NCBI GenBank assembly: GCA_025765615.1 | Contig: JAIVFJ010000416.1 | Coordinates: forward strand, 1 to 44,395 | Direction: 5' to 3' | Length of the DNA: 44,395 nucleotides | Source of the DNA: Zopfochytrium polystomum | Taxonomy: Eukaryota > Chytridiomycota > Chytridiomycetes > Chytridiales > Chytridiaceae | Part shown: piece by piece, positions 42,019 through 44,395 of the stretch | Layout: every line of letters starts with the position of its first letter | Position numbering within the stretch: position 1 is the first letter of the stretch | Notes under the pieces: model-generated | What the model was told of the DNA's origin: nothing | The model's database searches: none | Seen by the model: only the letters and a program-made list of their open reading frames with translations | Position numbers and translations under genes: made by a program

Positions 42019-43497
42019 ATGGCATCGACGTCGGGCCCGCACTCGCCCCCGCGCAGCGCGTTCCTCCGCCTCACGCAAAACGGCCTGCTCCATCGCATCG
42101 TCACGCACGTCCCTCCCCCCGCCCTCGCCGAGCTCGGCGTCCGTCTCCCGCGCCGTGGCCGCCGCCGTCGCCGCCGCCACCGCAAACGCCGTACCCGACC
42201 CCACCGCCCCGCCGCGCCACCGCGCGAACCTCCGTCGGCGCCGCAGCCATCGCCTTCGCCGTCGCGAGCCCTCCGCAGCTTCGACGGCCACCAGCGATTG
42301 CTTCCCGTTGCGGTTCGGACGGGAGGAATCCGCCAAACCGAGCGCGCCAAGCTGCGCAAGGCCGTGCCGTGGCGCCCCGCCTCGCCCCCCGCTTCCCCGC
42401 GGCCGCCTTTGATCCTCACCCGCTTCTCCTACGGACGCGTTCTACCTGTTCGACGGCAGGCCTCGGCGCCCAGTGGTGGAACGTCAGGGTCGGCTGGACC
42501 GATGCGCGCAATGCAGCGCTGTCGCTCGTGGTCGCGCGCATCGCGTTGCGACATTTTCTCGTTTACGAACCTACGCTGCCGAAAGCCGACGACCCCTTCT
42601 ACGGTGCGACGCTGGTGGAGCTGGCGGTTGTCACGGACAACCTGCCGCTGCTGGTCGCGATCGTCCAGACGAGGCGAGCGTGGGCACGCGCAGCCCCGGC
42701 GGGTCGTCTGCAGCCTCATTTTGATCACTTGTTCAGCTTCGCGGCTGGTGCCGGTGCCCTAACCATTGTGCGGGTACTTTCTCTCTGCCCACACGTCCCC
42801 GCACGCACGGCCGGGAACGGGCTCCATAGGCAACCAACACACCGACGCCGCTCCCCCCGCTTCTCCCGCTCTACCCTCCGTTCTCGGCCGCCTGCGAATG
42901 CGGCCGCTCGGAAACTGTCCGTGAATTCCTTGCCCACCCCGACCACGAGCCCGCCCTTTGTCGACACCCTCTCCCCGCGGAGGGCTACGCCGACGTGCGG
43001 CCAGCGGCGACCCGGACCTAATCGACCTGCTCCACGCACGCGTCCCGACCTCCACCCTCTCCCCGGCCGAAAACAACTGCGAAGCCCTCATCGCCGCGGT
43101 AAACAAACGAAGCGCTGCGGTGCTCGCCCCGCCTGCTGGCCCTCCCCGAAATCCAGGCCGAGGCGCTCCCCGACCCCCCTGGACGGAGTCCCCGCCATCG
43201 TGTTACCCGCCACGAGCAGAAAACATAGTGATTGATCGCCCGCCACGAACGGCCGACCTGCCCGTCCTCGACGTCGCGCTCAAATCCATCCGAACCTCGC
43301 CGCAGACAAGCAGGACCGCGGCGCCGATGCTGCTCAAATGCGCGCCGCTGGCGCATTTGCAGGCGAGGGTGTCGGGTTGGCTGATGTACGGGTTTGTGGA
43401 GGCTTGTTGGGAAATCCGGTTTTGGCCAGACGCATTTGCAGAGCGGTCGGTTGCTCCCGAAGACGAGGTCCGCGCGCGCGTAGCATACTTGAGCTGA
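42019..43497 (+). CDS. F-box-like/ankyrin-repeat protein, frame-broken
   Basis: ATG 42019 begins MASTSGPHSPPRSAFLRLTQ and continues NGLLHRIVTHVPPPALAEL, then in another frame ASVSRAVAAAVAAATANA. This fits an F-box-like segment (L..I...L....L...SR). Later parts read YGATLVELAVVTDNLPLLVAIVQ, then HLFSFAAGAGALTIVRVLSL, ACECGRSETVREFLAHPDH, SGDPDLIDLLHARVPTSTLS and ALIAAVNKRSAAVLRLLALP, the spacing of ankyrin-like repeats. It ends with a Trp-rich stretch (GWLMYGFVEACWEIRFW) at TGA 43495-43497. At least four frame changes are needed in very GC-rich DNA. Such proteins often serve as ubiquitin-ligase adaptors; the partner is unknown. Codon use matches the zinc-finger and LRR genes, so it is probably a native gene. 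Confidence 0.55.
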
Positions 43498-43528
43498 GGT
43501 ACCCTCCGAGGGTTAAAGAAGAGGAGTC

Positions 43529-43577
43529 TTTGGACGTCCTTTATTGGGATCGGAAGGAGAGGAGGAGGGACAGAAAA
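43529..43577 (-). repeat. Dispersed element copy 2 with AATAAA
   Basis: Second copy of the element at 41692-41752: TTTGGACGTCCTTTATTGGGA, then GGAGGAGGGACAGAAA on the + strand. It lies about 30 bases after the stop of the F-box/ankyrin gene, so the two copies bracket that gene in the same orientation. Confidence 0.5.
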
Positions 43578-43578
43578 T

Positions 43579-43624
43579 ACCGCAACCAGCTTTGACGCAC
43601 GCAGTCGTCACAGCTGGTTGCGGT
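43579..43624. repeat. Long inverted repeat (hairpin)
   Basis: Arms 43579-43597 and 43606-43624 are 19 bases with one mismatch (13 perfect outer pairs, ACCGCAACCAGCT, and five inner pairs) and an 8-base loop. It starts two bases after the dispersed element copy 2 and could be a terminator-like or cruciform-forming structure. Confidence 0.8.
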
Positions 43625-44127
43625 GTCTTCCCTTTGGAGCCGGAACTGTCACAATTAAGTCCGAGCCTCGCCAACAAACACGAGAGCCGGAGTCCCATGC
43701 GGCTTCCTCGGGGATGGGAGGTCTGGGAGGTCTGGCGTTCTCTTGCAAACGCCAATGTTTTGGCCTGCGCTTTCTGCATATGCTTTTATTTGGGCCCGCT
43801 CCGTCTCCAACAAGTGGTTCCGGCTCACTGGGTTTTGCTGGTTCGCTGAACGGCGCGTCAGTGAACATACACCTCTTAATATAAAACAGTAAAACCAGTG
43901 TCGAGCATAACTCGCTATATTAGCGTGACTCTCGTCGGGTTAGTTGGTTTGCTTCAAGCGGAAGGAGGCCATTTTGTCCCTCGCTTACCGAGCGAGAGAA
44001 AAAAAGTAAAAATGAAAAATAAAAAAAAGGACCAGGCAACAATCTCAGGGCTGGGACATGGCGTGTTGCGCGACGCGCTAGCGGGTTAGCGTCCAGGTAG
44101 GCGGGAGGACAAGCAGATAGACGGGAC

Positions 44128-44200
<73 letters not shown>

Positions 44201-44395
44201 GAGCGAAGAGCAGAGAGAGAACGCCGCCAAATCAAGAAAGGGAAAAAAAAAAAGTGGAAGAAGGGGAACCGCGACAACCCCATTCTGTCCCACGCGTTCG
44301 CGAAACAAATAATAATATAATAAAATTAAAATTAAAATAAAAAAAAATAAATTAAAAACGCAAAGTCCAAAAAGGAGGGGGTAAAAAAAAAACAA
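43625..44395. other. Terminal spacer with (GA)n tract
   Basis: No gene is recognised. GA dinucleotides fill about 44129-44199; A/T-rich DNA with A and AAT runs fills 44300-44395. Confidence 0.6.
44129..44199. repeat. (GA)n microsatellite
   Basis: AG repeats interrupted once by AAGAAGAGAGAT. Opposite strand polarity from the CT tracts in the first part of the window. Confidence 0.95.

Overview
The window reads as nuclear DNA of a eukaryote, most likely a fungus and possibly an early-diverging zoosporic one. The grounds are short GT-AG introns (46 to 211 bp), a large C2H2 transcription factor with glutamine, asparagine, histidine and serine tracts, Ty1/copia and chromodomain Ty3/gypsy retrotransposons, and HET-like, NACHT, Crinkler-like and F-box/ankyrin genes. 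I cannot name the species. No rRNA, CRISPR or bacterial-style operon is visible.

Layout. 1-1147 holds the 3' part of a leucine-rich-repeat gene with a poly-Asp tail. 1150-6557 is non-coding and saturated with simple repeats, mainly pyrimidine (CT)n on the + strand. 6558-11413 is a three-exon zinc-finger gene. 11414-13330 is AT-richer spacer. 13331-17587 is a defective Ty1/copia element with both LTRs. 18120-19368 is a two-exon gene for a putatively secreted ADP-ribosyltransferase-like protein. 19860-22105 (minus) is a decayed Ty3/gypsy pol. 22177-22581 is an LTR of another family, whose sister copy at 34054-34467 is a solo LTR with a target-site duplication. 22763-25000 is the 3' half of a chromovirus with an LTR rich in heat-shock-element motifs. 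25553-27222 is a HET-like pseudogene. 27661-30696 (minus) is a Crinkler/RHS-type P-loop NTPase plus nuclease-like gene with a duplicated CACGTG upstream block. 30850-36200 is mostly old repeat debris with tRNA-like fragments. 36213-38870 (minus) is a broken NACHT gene. 39580-41010 has a SINE-like fragment, an unidentified transposase-like ORF and a palindrome. 42019-43497 is an F-box/ankyrin gene, followed by a hairpin and a (GA)n tract.

Together, the 18-43.5 kb part groups gene types linked elsewhere with effector, allorecognition or conflict biology (ADP-ribosyltransferase-like, HET-like, Crinkler-like, NACHT, ankyrin/F-box) among retrotransposons. That functional grouping is inference. Almost every long gene changes reading frame, often at a mononucleotide run, so many breaks may be base-level sequence errors. 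The transposon decay (deleted domains, stops, a changed active-site residue) looks real.
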